Source: Chara braunii
Lineage: Eukaryota; Streptophyta; Charophyceae; Charales; Characeae
Reading direction: 5' to 3'
DNA: 26,972 nt
Assembly: GCA_003427395.1 (NCBI GenBank)
Contig: BFEA01000182.1
Coordinates: 1,343,729-1,370,700, forward strand
Under the pieces are notes generated by a model. That model was not told the origin of the DNA. It saw only the letters and a list, made by a program, of their open reading frames with translations, and did not search any database. Each line of letters opens with the position of its first letter. The stretch's first letter is position 1. A program made the translations under genes and the position numbers. Below, piece by piece: positions 9,845-17,914 of the stretch.

Positions 9845-10298
9845 CTTTTTTTTTTTTACAAGGCCCAACCAATTCAATTACCTGTCAAATCTGGACAGGA
9901 CGGCCTTTCAGGCCTTTTTTTTATTGTCATTATAGTATTACGGGGAACCCCGTAGCAGCCACATCCGTGCTCAAGCCTCCAACGAGGGAACATGCGGGAG
10001 CTGCACCCACCAGCAGGTGCGATACCTGCTACAGCAGGTGGGCGATACCGGCCAGGGGTCAGCCGGTAGCATCAGGACCGATCTTCTTCAATGGGCCAAT
10101 CACTGTGCCTCCCCTCCGGTCCCCTCCCCCTATGAACATCAGCAGGCTCTGCTCAATGCCACTTGGGGGACCAACGGCATATCTCTAGGTGGCGGGCACC
10201 AAGCTTGCCCAGGAAGGTGCATGAGGCCAATGGGGATTGAACCCAAGACCTCCTGAATGCCACTTGCGTGCCTTACCAACTGAGCTAGGCCGCTGGAT
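9845..10298 (-). mobile_element. tRNA-derived SINE, 454 bp, minus strand
   Basis: Bounded by perfect 14-bp duplications at 9831-9844 and 10299-10312. Read on the minus strand it starts near 10298 with ATCCAGCGGCC, then a pol III A box (TAGCTCAGTTGGTA) and about 30 nt later a B-box-like GGGTTCAATCCCC, a tRNA-like head. It ends at the left with an A-run (a T-run at about 9846-9857 on the plus strand). The roughly 370-bp body after the head is not recognised. It carries CAGCAGGTG words and a TACGGGG-AA-CCCCGTA hairpin at about 9939. It sits inside the 3'UTR of LINE copy A and is therefore younger than that LINE insertion. Probably mobilised by LINE machinery; which LINE is not shown. Confidence 0.85.
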
Positions 10299-10312
10299 CT
10301 GTCTGCTCTTAT
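10299..10312. repeat. Right target-site duplication of the SINE (14 bp)
   Basis: CTGTCTGCTCTTAT, identical to 9831-9844; after it the LINE sequence resumes and reaches its poly(A). Confidence 0.9.
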
Positions 10313-10356
10313 GAGCGGCACTAACACTGGCCGGGATGTTAAAAAAAAAAAAAAAA

Positions 10357-10968
10357 GGATGACAGGCATAAATAGAGAAACGGTCTGAACTAGCAACAGC
10401 CCACAATAGCTCTGCTTGCAGGGGTCACAAAAAGAAATGACGCTATTTTGTTGTGTACTTTCCGCCTCGAGCGCTGGGCCTGGAATCGGGTTGAGAAAAG
10501 AACTTTTTGTCTTGCGCACGGGCCTTGCTAAATCTTTCTCCGTATCGGTCCAATTTCAACGGATGTCCCAAGGACAAAAAAAGAAGTTCGAACTGTCAAC
10601 TTGAAGATTTTAGCGTAGTTCCAGCTTGGAACTGTCGAAGTGAAGATTTCGCGTACTTCGAGCTGCGTCAGCAGATTCGCCATTGGGTTCGGTATGCGAC
10701 TTCCCAGCTCGTTTATCTTGCCCTGTCGATGCATCTTGCCCGCCATGGATCATTTTCAATGAACTGATCACCAACTATCGTCTTCCCCGGCGTACCCTTT
10801 TCTTTTCTCTTTCTGTGCTTTCCCATTCTCCGCCCCACAGTCTTTGTGTTGCTCACAGAACTGCTTTCGGCTCCCTCCCGCCTTCCGATTACGTCGGTCA
10901 GCGGTCGGAGACTGACTAGCCGATGGATTGCAGCCGCAGCTCGCAACGTCTGCCGTTGGCTTTGGACT

Positions 10969-10970
<2 letters not shown>
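10357..10970. other. Non-coding stretch with a 39-bp imperfect direct repeat
   Basis: No gene supported. GAACTGTC followed by a GTGAAGATTT-like word occurs at 10590 and 10629, period 39, within 10590-10667. The rest shows nothing I can name. Confidence 0.6.
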
Positions 10971-11037
<67 letters not shown>

Positions 11038-11050
11038 ATGTGTGTGTGTG
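10971..11050. repeat. (TC)n microsatellite followed by (TG)n
   Basis: Pure TC dinucleotides at 10971-11029, then TG repeats with a few interruptions to about 11050. Confidence 0.98.
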
Positions 11051-11626
11051 GAGGCCGCTCTCGTCTAGTCTCTCAATTCGTGCATGTCTGTTGCGCGGCT
11101 CTATCGCTCCATCTCTGTGTTGGGACTATTTCCGTCTGCTTCTGTCATCGGATGCTCTGCGTGCATGTCCGCGGGCCTGTAGAATTTCTTGCCAAGTGAG
11201 TACTCCTTAAGTTTCGGTTCGGTTGCTTGGGGACAGTCGTTACTGTGCTGTGATGTAGGCGCAGTTTGCAGCTCGTCGAGTTCTGCAGCTCGTCAGGCTC
11301 AAGGGAGAAAAGGAGGCAACAAACAAGTAATGAGGCGGGGTAACCGCTGATTCGTTGGAGGATCGTCGCATCGACAGATCGAATCGCTGCTCGCTCGCGG
11401 GCGTTGGCAAGTCGAGAGAATCGAATCAGATCCCATCGAATCGATGGCACTGGTGAGAGAGTATCCGAGCGCTGATTGGCATTCGATGTTTCCTCGTGAC
11501 TATAGCCTTTGATCGCCTTCCAATCACCGTCTTGAAGTTCTCTCCCTTGCACTTCTGCACTCAATTTAGACTTCTCCTTTCGACCTTCATGCTTCGTTGC
11601 CCTCTCCATCCTACGCATACTTCGTC

Positions 11627-11630
<4 letters not shown>
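11051..11630. other. Spacer between microsatellites
   Basis: No coding region supported. GCAGCTCGTC is directly repeated near 11268 and 11285. AAGTGAGTACT near 11195 resembles a 5' splice site, but I cannot build an exon around it. Confidence 0.5.

Positions 11631-11702
<72 letters not shown>
11631..11702. repeat. (TC)n microsatellite
   Basis: 72 bp of uninterrupted TC dinucleotides. Open frames across it encode only Ser-Leu repeats. Confidence 0.98.
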
Positions 11703-11705
<3 letters not shown>

Positions 11706-11901
11706 CGAAGTTTTTCGTCCAATCTTTACTCAATCTTCGACGTTTGTCTCTACAATCCACCGTTGATATTACTGTAAGTCCCTTCAGTACCCCCCCCCCT
11801 TTCCCTCATCCCCCTCCTGCCTCTTCTTCCGTTTCTACCGTCGGATTTGAATAATCTCTGCCAGTCATTTGCCGTCCCCTCCTGGACGAACCGGACATGC
11901 G

Positions 11902-12104
11902 TACCGTCTTCCCTCGAACACAACGCACCCCGCTTATGAATGTATATGCTTGCCGGTTATAAGCAACCGAACTGCCGCCCCACGGAATAGATGGGGCTTG
12001 CGAGTGTGTTTTCAACAAAATTGGAAAGAAGAATGTATACTAGCCATCTTTCCGGTCCTACACAGTCATGGTGATGGTGCTTTGTGTTTCGGGGAACACG
12101 GGTA
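11902..12104. mobile_element. Palindromic MITE copy 1, enlarged or composite
   Basis: Left end TACCGTCTTCCCTCGAAC, then ACAACGCACCC; right end GCTTTGTGTTTCGGGG, then AACACGGGTA, the inverted counterpart. TA at both ends. At 203 bp it is about 93 bp longer than its relatives, and the inner words GAATGTATA and CCGGT occur twice, suggesting a partial duplication or two overlapping copies. A weak extra right-arm-like stretch (GCGAGTGTGTTTTC) lies near 12001. Confidence 0.65.
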
Positions 12105-12239
12105 GGAACAAATGGATCACAAATGGATCTTCATATGACGCTCCCGAATACTTGCGTTCGTACAGGTGTTTTGGGATAAAAAGGGGGGCAAAAAAGAGGA
12201 TGAGATGATCTTCTGCTGTAGCAGCGGCTTGCCGACAAT

Positions 12240-12241
<2 letters not shown>

Positions 12242-12311
<70 letters not shown>
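12242..12311. repeat. (GA)n microsatellite
   Basis: About 70 bp of uninterrupted GA dinucleotides. An 11-bp tandem word ACAAATGGATC is doubled at about 12109-12130, between this tract and MITE copy 1. Confidence 0.98.
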
Positions 12312-12314
<3 letters not shown>

Positions 12315-12416
12315 AATAGCACATTGTAAGTCTCCAGAGGAAGGGGAAATGAGGGAGCGTCCGAATCCCCGTGCTTGGAACAGCCGAAGAGAGCAGAGAG
12401 AGAGAACCTGCACTCC

Positions 12417-12526
12417 TACCGTCTTCCCGCCTCACACATCGCACCCGTATATTGAATGTTTACGAGTTAATTTTCGGGTCCTACACAGTAATGATGAGGG
12501 TGCGTTGCGTTCGGAGAAAGACGGTA
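12417..12526. mobile_element. Palindromic MITE copy 2, 110 bp
   Basis: Starts TACCGTCTTCCCGCC and ends GAGAAAGACGGTA; the outer 10 bp are nearly perfectly inverted and the arms continue inward (TCGCACCC against GGGTGCGTT). Flanking TA fits a TA target duplication. No coding capacity. Confidence 0.75.
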
Positions 12527-12742
12527 GTGGTGGACCGCCCTTCTTTTGCTCCTCTTTCTCGTCCTTTCCTCCTTAAAGTTTCTCCTCTCTCCTTTCTCCT
12601 TTCGCCTTTCTCGTCGCCAGTTTCCGGTGGAGGCACGAGTTGGTGCACCGCCCACACTTGTGTCCCATTTACAGTAATAATCCAGTCCACTCTGCAGATC
12701 GTGCAAGTTAACAATTTCCCGCTGCTGCTTCACCTTATCCTC

Positions 12743-12912
12743 CATCTTTCTTCTCGTTATTCACGTTCTCCTCCTCCTATTGCCGCTGCCGCTCCCGCTC
12801 CCGCTTCATCTTTCTTCTCATTATTCACGTTCTCCTCCTCCTATTGCCGCTGCCGCTGCCGCTGCCGCTGCCGCTGCCGCTCCCGCTCCCGCTCCCGCTC
12901 CCGCTGTCGCTT
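12743..12912. repeat. 64-bp tandem duplication leading into a GCTGCC/GCTCCC hexamer tract
   Basis: CATCTTTCTTCTC begins at 12743 and again at 12807, each followed by TTATTCACGTTCTCCTCC and TATTGCCGCTGCC. The second unit runs into expanded GCTGCC then GCTCCC hexamers. Non-coding in my view. Confidence 0.85.
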
Positions 12913-12989
12913 TCAAAATTCCTCATTGTTTTCGCCTTTTCTCTCCGCCTCCTCCTCCACTCTCCCCTGCCGATGCTGCTGTTGCCTTC

Positions 12990-13225
12990 CTACTCCTCTT
13001 CCTGCTGCTGCTGCTCCTGCTGCTGAATCTGAACTCCCTCTTCCTTCTCTCCCCTCGCCCTGCACCTCCTCCTCCTCCTCTCCACCTGCTCCTCCTACTT
13101 GTCCTCCTCCTCCTCCTCGTACTTATCCTTCTCCTTCTCCTCCTCCTGCGGCTGCTGCTGCTGCTGCTGCTGCGTCCGAGCTCTCTCCTTCTCCTTCTGC
13201 TCCTGCTGCTGCTGCCCCCGCTGCT
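12990..13225. repeat. CTG/CTC/CTT trinucleotide-rich tract
   Basis: Runs of CTG, CTC and CTT triplets with interruptions. Long open frames here encode only poly-Leu, poly-Pro or poly-Ser and show no domain. Confidence 0.85.
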
Positions 13226-13511
13226 GCCGGTTCCAAAGTCTGTACGCGCCAATTGCATCTTGGTCCCTGCTCGTCCTCATTGTCTGCCACGTCCAGATAA
13301 TGCCGACGTTTCTCTTCCTTTTTTGTTTTCGTTGTCAACGTGGTTGTGAGCCCAAGGACGCTGTTTTTTTTGGGCCCATTATCCTCTGGTACTTTGGCTG
13401 CTCTGCCGTTTTCCTCGTCATCCTGATGACGCTGCTTCTTTTCTACCCCTTCCTTCCTGCCGAGGCCTCCAGATGTTGACGTGGTGGCATGGACTGAAAA
13501 AAAACAAAAAT

Positions 13512-13730
13512 TCTACTATAACTATTACTGCTACGGTAACTACTACTACAACAGTAACTACTACTACTACTTCGCAACGGTACTACTACTACTACTACCA
13601 CTACTACTACTACTGCTACCACTGCTGCTGCTGCTGCTGCTGCTGCTTCTGCTTCTGCTTCTGCTACTGCTACTGCTGCTACTGCTACTGCTACTGCTAC
13701 TACTACAACTACTGCTACTGCTGCTGCTGG

Positions 13731-13777
<47 letters not shown>

Positions 13778-13790
13778 GGACGACCACTAC
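13512..13790. repeat. (TAC)n/(TGC)n trinucleotide repeat
   Basis: Nearly pure TAC and TGC/TTC triplets, in phase for most of 280 bp. The strand-asymmetric open frames (poly-Tyr, poly-Leu, poly-Val) follow from the repeat. Confidence 0.95.
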
Positions 13791-14220
13791 GACTACCATA
13801 CTATTACTACTGGAATTAGGAGCAGTAGGAGTAATAGTAGTGCTAATAATACTATGCGTCTTGCTTCTTGTCCCATCTGCCCTTTGTGTTCCTTCTCTCA
13901 GTCTCTTCTTTTACACTCCCAAACCTTTCCTCCCATCCCTCCTCCAGCGAACTTCTTCCTTCTTTCCCTTTTTTCCTTTTAAAAACCACCATGCATGCGT
14001 GTGCGAATCCTCCCCTCCCCCTCCTCCCCCTACTCCTCTCTCGTGTTGCGATTGGCCAGGAGTTGAGCCTTGTGTAGTTTTCCAGGTTCCGTGTTTATTA
14101 CTTATTACCACTATTATTTTATTTGAATTTGTCATAAAATTTAATATAAGATTTGACCTTTATTATTTCGTTTAACACGTGGACGTCACAGTCTCCGTGT
14201 GCCCCTTCTGTTACTGCTCC
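13791..14220. other. Non-coding spacer
   Basis: Pyrimidine-rich then AT-rich; no gene, tRNA or repeat boundary recognised. Confidence 0.5.
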
Positions 14221-14329
14221 TGCCGTCTTCACCCGGATAGAACGCCCGGTCATGATAGCTGTATTTGACGTAATTTTCAGTCAAAATACAGCAATAATGA
14301 CTGAATGTTCTATTCGAGTAAAGACGGTA
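14221..14329. mobile_element. Palindromic MITE copy 3, 109 bp, folds nearly end to end
   Basis: Left arm TGCCGTCTTCACCC... and right arm ...GTAAAGACGGTA pair along most of their length; the inner arms GCTGTATTTGAC and GTCAAAATACAGC are almost exact complements around a short TAATTTTCA centre. The left terminal TA has become TG. It shares ends and length with copies 2, 4 and 5 but has a different centre. Confidence 0.75.
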
Positions 14330-14838
14330 TTTCTCCTCCATCTCCCCCTCTCACTCCTCTCACTCCCACCCTCGTCCTCCCTCTTTCTCCCATTCATATC
14401 GCCTTTGAATCGGACGGCTTATAATGAGAAACCGATGGATGAACATGTCAGAGCACACTGACCACCGTTGGATTTAACTTCCTTCCCTCCAGATCTCTTC
14501 CCAAAGCGTTGTCGTATACCCCTCCCCCTACCCCTCTCCCTGCCTACCTTATTCTTCTTTTTTTTTCCCCGAAAGGGATAAAAGAAAAGCGATCAATTGG
14601 AAGGAACACCGATGCGCGGTCACCGTCAGGTCATCGATGGAGCATCCTCTTCCCTCCCCTAAATCTCGTCTGTGCTCCCCGGATGGAATACCGGTGCACC
14701 ATGGGCGCCGTGGGATAGAGTGCGCTCCTTCCTTTCCCATATATTCTCTGGTCTTGAATCAGCCAAGTCTTGTTGTGTGCCTCCGTGTCTCAAGTGAAAG
14801 CGTAGCGAAAACGAATGCTGTTTAAAGAAAAAAAAAAA
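14330..14838. other. Non-coding spacer
   Basis: Pyrimidine-rich near 14335-14400 and 14515-14570. No gene or element recognised. Confidence 0.5.
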
Positions 14839-14943
14839 CCGGATGCAGTATCAATCGGATAAGTATCCGTAGGATAAAGTGTGAATCAGATTGAAAAAAG
14901 GACCCAAAAAAAGAAGAAGTGATCGGATAAAGTATCTGTTGGA

Positions 14944-15010
14944 CCAACTAGCCTACGCCTGAATTGTTGAAATACAAACGTGAGTTCGAACTCTGCCGGG
15001 TGCAGATGAG
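14944..15010 (+). repeat. tRNA-like module, degraded
   Basis: CCAAC, GCCTA, CTGTTGAAATACA-like and GAGTTCGAACTC (B-box-like) match the module at 15405-15475, but the A-box half is largely deleted. Preceded by GGATAAAGTATCTGTTGGA. Not a working tRNA gene. Confidence 0.5.
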
Positions 15011-15404
15011 TAAAATACTACAATTCTGAATTACGTAGGGCCGATCAGTCGGATGATGATATCTAAAGGCAATCCACTGCCCTTTGAAAGGGGGGAAAAA
15101 AAAGAAAAAAGTATCAGTTGGGTAGTTGAGTCTAGATAGAATAGGAAAGTTAGATTTAGGAGTAGTGGTAGGTTAGTTTGGCGGTAGACGCTAGTATGAG
15201 TTCCCTAGAGCTGCTGCAAGATTGGCCGAGAGCCACTCAGGGTCTTGCCCTGAAAGCCAAGCTGGATAATGCTTCCCGTGCGATGTGCATCCGTTTTTTT
15301 TTTGTTTTGTAAGATCCGGTTTGTTTGTGAGGTTCCCCGGCCTCGAACTCCCAAGTTAAAAAAAAAAGAAAAGTATCAGTTGGATAAAAATATCAATCGA
15401 AACC

Positions 15405-15475
15405 AACGGGCCTAGCTCAGTTGGTACGGCCATGAACTGTTGAAATACAGACCCAAGTTCAAATCCAGATGCAGG
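15405..15475 (+). repeat. tRNA-like module with A and B boxes
   Basis: A box TAGCTCAGTTGGTA at 15413-15426 and B-box-like AAGTTCAAATCC at 15455-15466, at spacing typical of tRNAs. Flanking sequence does not form a good acceptor stem, so I read it as the head of a SINE. It differs from the 9.8-10.3 kb SINE. Confidence 0.6.
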
Positions 15476-15654
15476 AAAAGAAAAAGAGAGAAAACAGAAG
15501 TGAATCGGATAAAATAGCAATGGGATAAAGTATCAGTCGCGGAAAATATCCGTCGGATAAAGTACCAATCGGATGAAGTACCGAAGTACGAAATTGGCGG
15601 TTGAGAGAGAGCTTTGAAGTGCCTGCTAGCGTAGCATGGGCCTGCTCAACTAAG

Positions 15655-15740
15655 CATCAGGGAGCGAGAAAGGAAGGATCGGGAGGAGGAGAAGGAGAAG
15701 GGAGGAGAAGGAGAGGGGAGGAGAAAGGAAGGCGGTTGTG
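15655..15740. repeat. Polypurine tract
   Basis: About 85 bp almost entirely A and G on the plus strand, built of GGAGGAGAAGG-like words. A similar tract lies at about 16255-16312. Confidence 0.8.
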
Positions 15741-15828
15741 CAAGGCGAGGAGCCGGAAACTTTCCCCTGACCGTTTCCGAAATCACTATTTGGCAGCGCC
15801 CCATTGGCGTTCTTCACATTTTCTGCAG

Positions 15829-16150
15829 AATGAAATCTGCGTGATTGAGATAAGGCGATGGCGATGGCGATGACGATGACGATGGCGCTGAGGCCACGGA
15901 GTCCATGTTTAAGACCTCGTCATCGGCATCGTCGTCGCCATCGCCATTTCTCTGGTTGACATGTGAGTCGCATCCTGCGTACTAATGAAATGTGTGATCA
16001 AGACACAGGTATGGCGATGGCGATGGCGATGGCGACGGTACTGTCAACTAGGAGTCTGTTTATGACATCGTCATGGCAATCTCGATATCGCCATCGCCAT
16101 TCCTCTCGTCCGCATGTGAAGCAACATTCTGCATAATGAAATGCGTGATT
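15829..16150. repeat. Tandem repeat of about 153 bp with GCGATG/CATCGC fold-backs
   Basis: AATGAAAT followed by a GTGATxA word recurs at 15829, 15984 and 16135 (spacings 155 and 151). Between them each unit carries a GCGATG hexamer run and, about 60-70 bp later, the inverted CATCGCCAT run, so each unit can form a long stem. A loop of roughly 35-50 bp differs between units. Confidence 0.85.
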
Positions 16151-16400
16151 ACGATCTTCCCCGGATTGCTTGCGACGTGGAGTTCGTGTTCACAGGGCCT
16201 GGTACAGGTAATGGCGGAGGAGGACGGAAGGGGGCAGGAATGGGGCGACAGCGGACATGGAGGGAGAAGGGGGAGAGGAATTGAGAAGAAGAGGAAGAGA
16301 GGGAGGAGAAGATTTACCGACGTAGTTTTTCGACCAATCGTAGGCGGCTCCGAAAAATCGCCGTCCCCGCATTTCGCCCGAGATGTGGGGAAATGCATGA

Positions 16401-16482
16401 TGTCGGTGTGAAAAATCATCATGATACTGATTCCAAGAAAAAAGACAGGAAAAGAAAAGAAAGAGAGAAGACAGAAGAGCTG
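16401..16482. repeat. Left direct repeat flanking the organelle-like insert
   Basis: Begins TGTCGGTGTGAAAAATCATC, continues GATACTGATTCCAAGA and ends AGAAGACAGAAGAGCTG. Matches 16769-16855. Confidence 0.85.
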
Positions 16483-16503
16483 GTGTTTCTTTTTTTTTTT
16501 TTC

Positions 16504-16665
16504 CTTTGATTTTATTAAGTCAGAAGCTTGAAATTTTGTTCCTACTAATACAAATTCTTTCTTATTACTAGCTGCATTAGCTAAAAAATCACAAGCTTCA
16601 TATAATAAGTTAGATGTCTGTATAAGGTCAATTATATGAACTCCTTTTCGTTCACTAAAAACAAG
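16504..16665 (-). pseudogene. rps2: Organelle rps2 fragment in nuclear DNA
   Basis: 54 codons on the minus strand read [15 protein letters not shown], then [13 protein letters not shown], then [14 protein letters not shown]. This matches the pattern of bacterial-type ribosomal protein S2 (plastid RPS2: ERKGIHII.L..T..., EACDL, VGTK..AADL), a small-subunit protein of about 235 residues. Only the part around residues 50-105 is present. The upstream end is TAA (16666-16668) and the downstream end runs into an A-rich tract. Base composition is far more AT-rich than the neighbours, as expected of organelle DNA. A plastid source is likely and a mitochondrial rps2 is possible. The adjacent AT-rich 16669-16768 may be more organelle DNA, but I do not recognise it. 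Confidence 0.7.
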
Positions 16666-16768
16666 TTAGTTAATAATAAGAAAACAGCAAGATAAGATTA
16701 ACACATCATCGATTCTAATAGAAAATAGACAAGAATCTTTTTTTTTAAATCTATTTCTACACCATAGT

Positions 16769-16855
16769 TGTCGACGTGAAAAATAATCTTGATACTGATT
16801 CCAAGACAAGAAAAGAAACAGGAAGAAAAAGAAAGGAGAGAAGACAGAAGAGCTG
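16769..16855. repeat. Right direct repeat flanking the organelle-like insert
   Basis: Begins TGTCGACGTGAAAAATAATC and ends AGAAGACAGAAGAGCTG; 368 bp from the left copy. The copies differ by a few substitutions and small indels in the A/G-rich middle. Confidence 0.85.
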
Positions 16856-16915
16856 TTTTGGTTGTTTTTAACAGGGCTTTTATACATACAATGCCCCCGT
16901 GGCCAAGTCCCACTC

Positions 16916-17025
16916 TACCGTCTCCGCTCGAGCACAGGCATCCCATCATCATGACAGTATCAGACCGGAAAGATAGCTTTTATACATTCATGATCTGGGT
17001 GCGTTGTGTTCGGGGGAACGCAGTA
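16916..17025. mobile_element. Palindromic MITE copy 4, 110 bp
   Basis: TACCGTCTCCGCTCGAGCAC at the left and GTTGTGTTCGGGGGAACGC then AGTA at the right. Centre GACCGGAAAGATAGC is shared with copy 5 in this orientation and, inverted, with copy 1. TA at both ends. Confidence 0.75.
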
Positions 17026-17067
17026 GCACGGATTAAGACATAGCGGCCGTCGATCTTCATTTTCTAT

Positions 17068-17068
<1 letters not shown>

Positions 17069-17134
<66 letters not shown>
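17069..17134. repeat. (CT)n(CA)n compound microsatellite
   Basis: CT dinucleotides to about 17113, then CA dinucleotides. It starts 43 bp after MITE copy 4. Confidence 0.98.
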
Positions 17135-17698
17135 TCATCGGTGCAGAGGGAGACAACTTGGCCGCCGAAACACAAAGTGTACTTCCCCTCCTCCTTTCTC
17201 CTCTGCTCTACTCTTCTACGCCTTGTTATCCTTTTCGCCTTTTGGTACTATATGTGCTTTTCGGTGGTGCCTTTTATTTGTTTATTTATGTTAGCTCTTG
17301 GCCTATCCACATCAGGATATATTGCCTGCCACGCCAGCGCTGTTCCTACAGCGTTTCGTGACATGATCGGGATCCCGCTGCTCCTTCTATGTGGTAGGAA
17401 TGAGGAGGTGGAGACGGATGGAGCACGGAGGAGGAAGAGGAGGAGGAGGGCTCCATCCCCCCTGCGAGGAATGAGCCTTGCGGAGCCCTTATCAGACTTA
17501 CAAATGTTCTGGGCTGTGGCCCCCAGCAAGCCTCCTTTCCGCCCCAAGTGAAGGGGGGCCTGAATATCCACTTGAGGCCTGTTCTCGACAGTTTTTCCAT
17601 ATGTGGGTATTCAGACAGTTGCAGCACGCCGGTTGGTTACAGAGCAACGTGAGCCTCCAGGTCCTTTCCAGAAGCAAAGGGCTGTGCTGTGCGGTTGA

Positions 17699-17728
17699 GC
17701 CCAGGGCTCAGGCGGTTGCGCCCTGGGC
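17699..17728. repeat. Perfect 9-bp stem hairpin
   Basis: GCCCAGGGC, 12-nt loop, GCCCTGGGC. Confidence 0.85.
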
Positions 17729-17843
17729 ACACGCTGTGTGAGGCCGACACATCATGGACTGGTTACAGGCCAATGAGCAAGCAGCATTGTTGTCACACAT
17801 GTGCCGCGAGCAAATGAGAATGCTGCAAACACTTGGAGGCTGG

Positions 17844-17914
17844 GTGTCTGCCTGGACGTGTCTAACTGCACGAGGCCCAGTCCAGTTTCGGAAACTGGGC
17901 CTGTGCGCAGACAC
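17844..17914. repeat. Nested stem-loop, 71 nt
   Basis: Outer arms GTGTCTGC and GCAGACAC; inner arms AGGCCCAGT (17873) and ACTGGGCCT (17894); within them CCAGTTT-CGG-AAACTGG offers an alternative inner stem. All arms pair perfectly. Confidence 0.8.

Larger units (their letters stand above)
8285..10356 (+). mobile_element. LINE copy A, 5'-truncated, with a SINE nested in its 3'UTR
   Basis: It comprises the C-terminal coding part (8294-9328), a 3'UTR (9329-9844), an inserted SINE (9845-10298), one copy of the SINE target duplication, then the last LINE bases and a 16-nt poly(A) at 10341-10356. The 3'UTR shares words with copies B and C: CAATCAATGCTGGCAG at 9681, CTGGACCC...TTTTCCAGC at 9763-9780 and CCCCAC(T/C)AATAGA at 9791. 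The left boundary is set by loss of LINE-like coding near 8290 and is approximate. I found no target-site duplication for the LINE itself. Confidence 0.8.
14839..15590. repeat. Scattered 16-bp repeat island, consensus CGGATAAAGTATCART
   Basis: CGGATAAAGTATC or close variants occur near 14853, 14923, 15371 and as about five adjacent units at 15503-15584. The units alternate with A-rich runs and two tRNA-like modules (14944-15010 and 15405-15475). The arrangement resembles degraded SINEs with repetitive tails. The interval 15130-15350 is different, with no recognised content beyond a small CAGGG-TCTTG-CCCTG hairpin near 15238. Confidence 0.65.

Noticed and set aside
10225-10298. Functional minus-strand tRNA gene
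   Set aside because: It is the head of an element bounded by target-site duplications, with imperfect acceptor pairing.
11190-11205. 5' splice site AAGTGAGTACT marking a host gene exon
   Set aside because: No matching coding exon or 3' splice site could be joined to it.
12371-13480. Pro-, Leu- or Ser-rich proteins across the trinucleotide region
   Set aside because: Open frames arise from CTC, CTG and GCC repeats; no recognisable domain.
13443-13819. Poly-Tyr, poly-Leu and poly-Val frames
   Set aside because: Products of a (TAC/TGC)n tract.
15405-15475. Functional tRNA gene
   Set aside because: A and B boxes are present, but the acceptor and anticodon stems do not close well and the flanks are repeat-like; a SINE head fits better.
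15601-15873. Basic protein of about 90 residues
   Set aside because: Encoded by a polypurine tract (Gly, Arg, Glu) and running into the GCGATG repeat.
17066-17551. Membrane protein from a hydrophobic open frame
   Set aside because: It starts in a CT microsatellite, crosses low-complexity DNA and shows no family motif.
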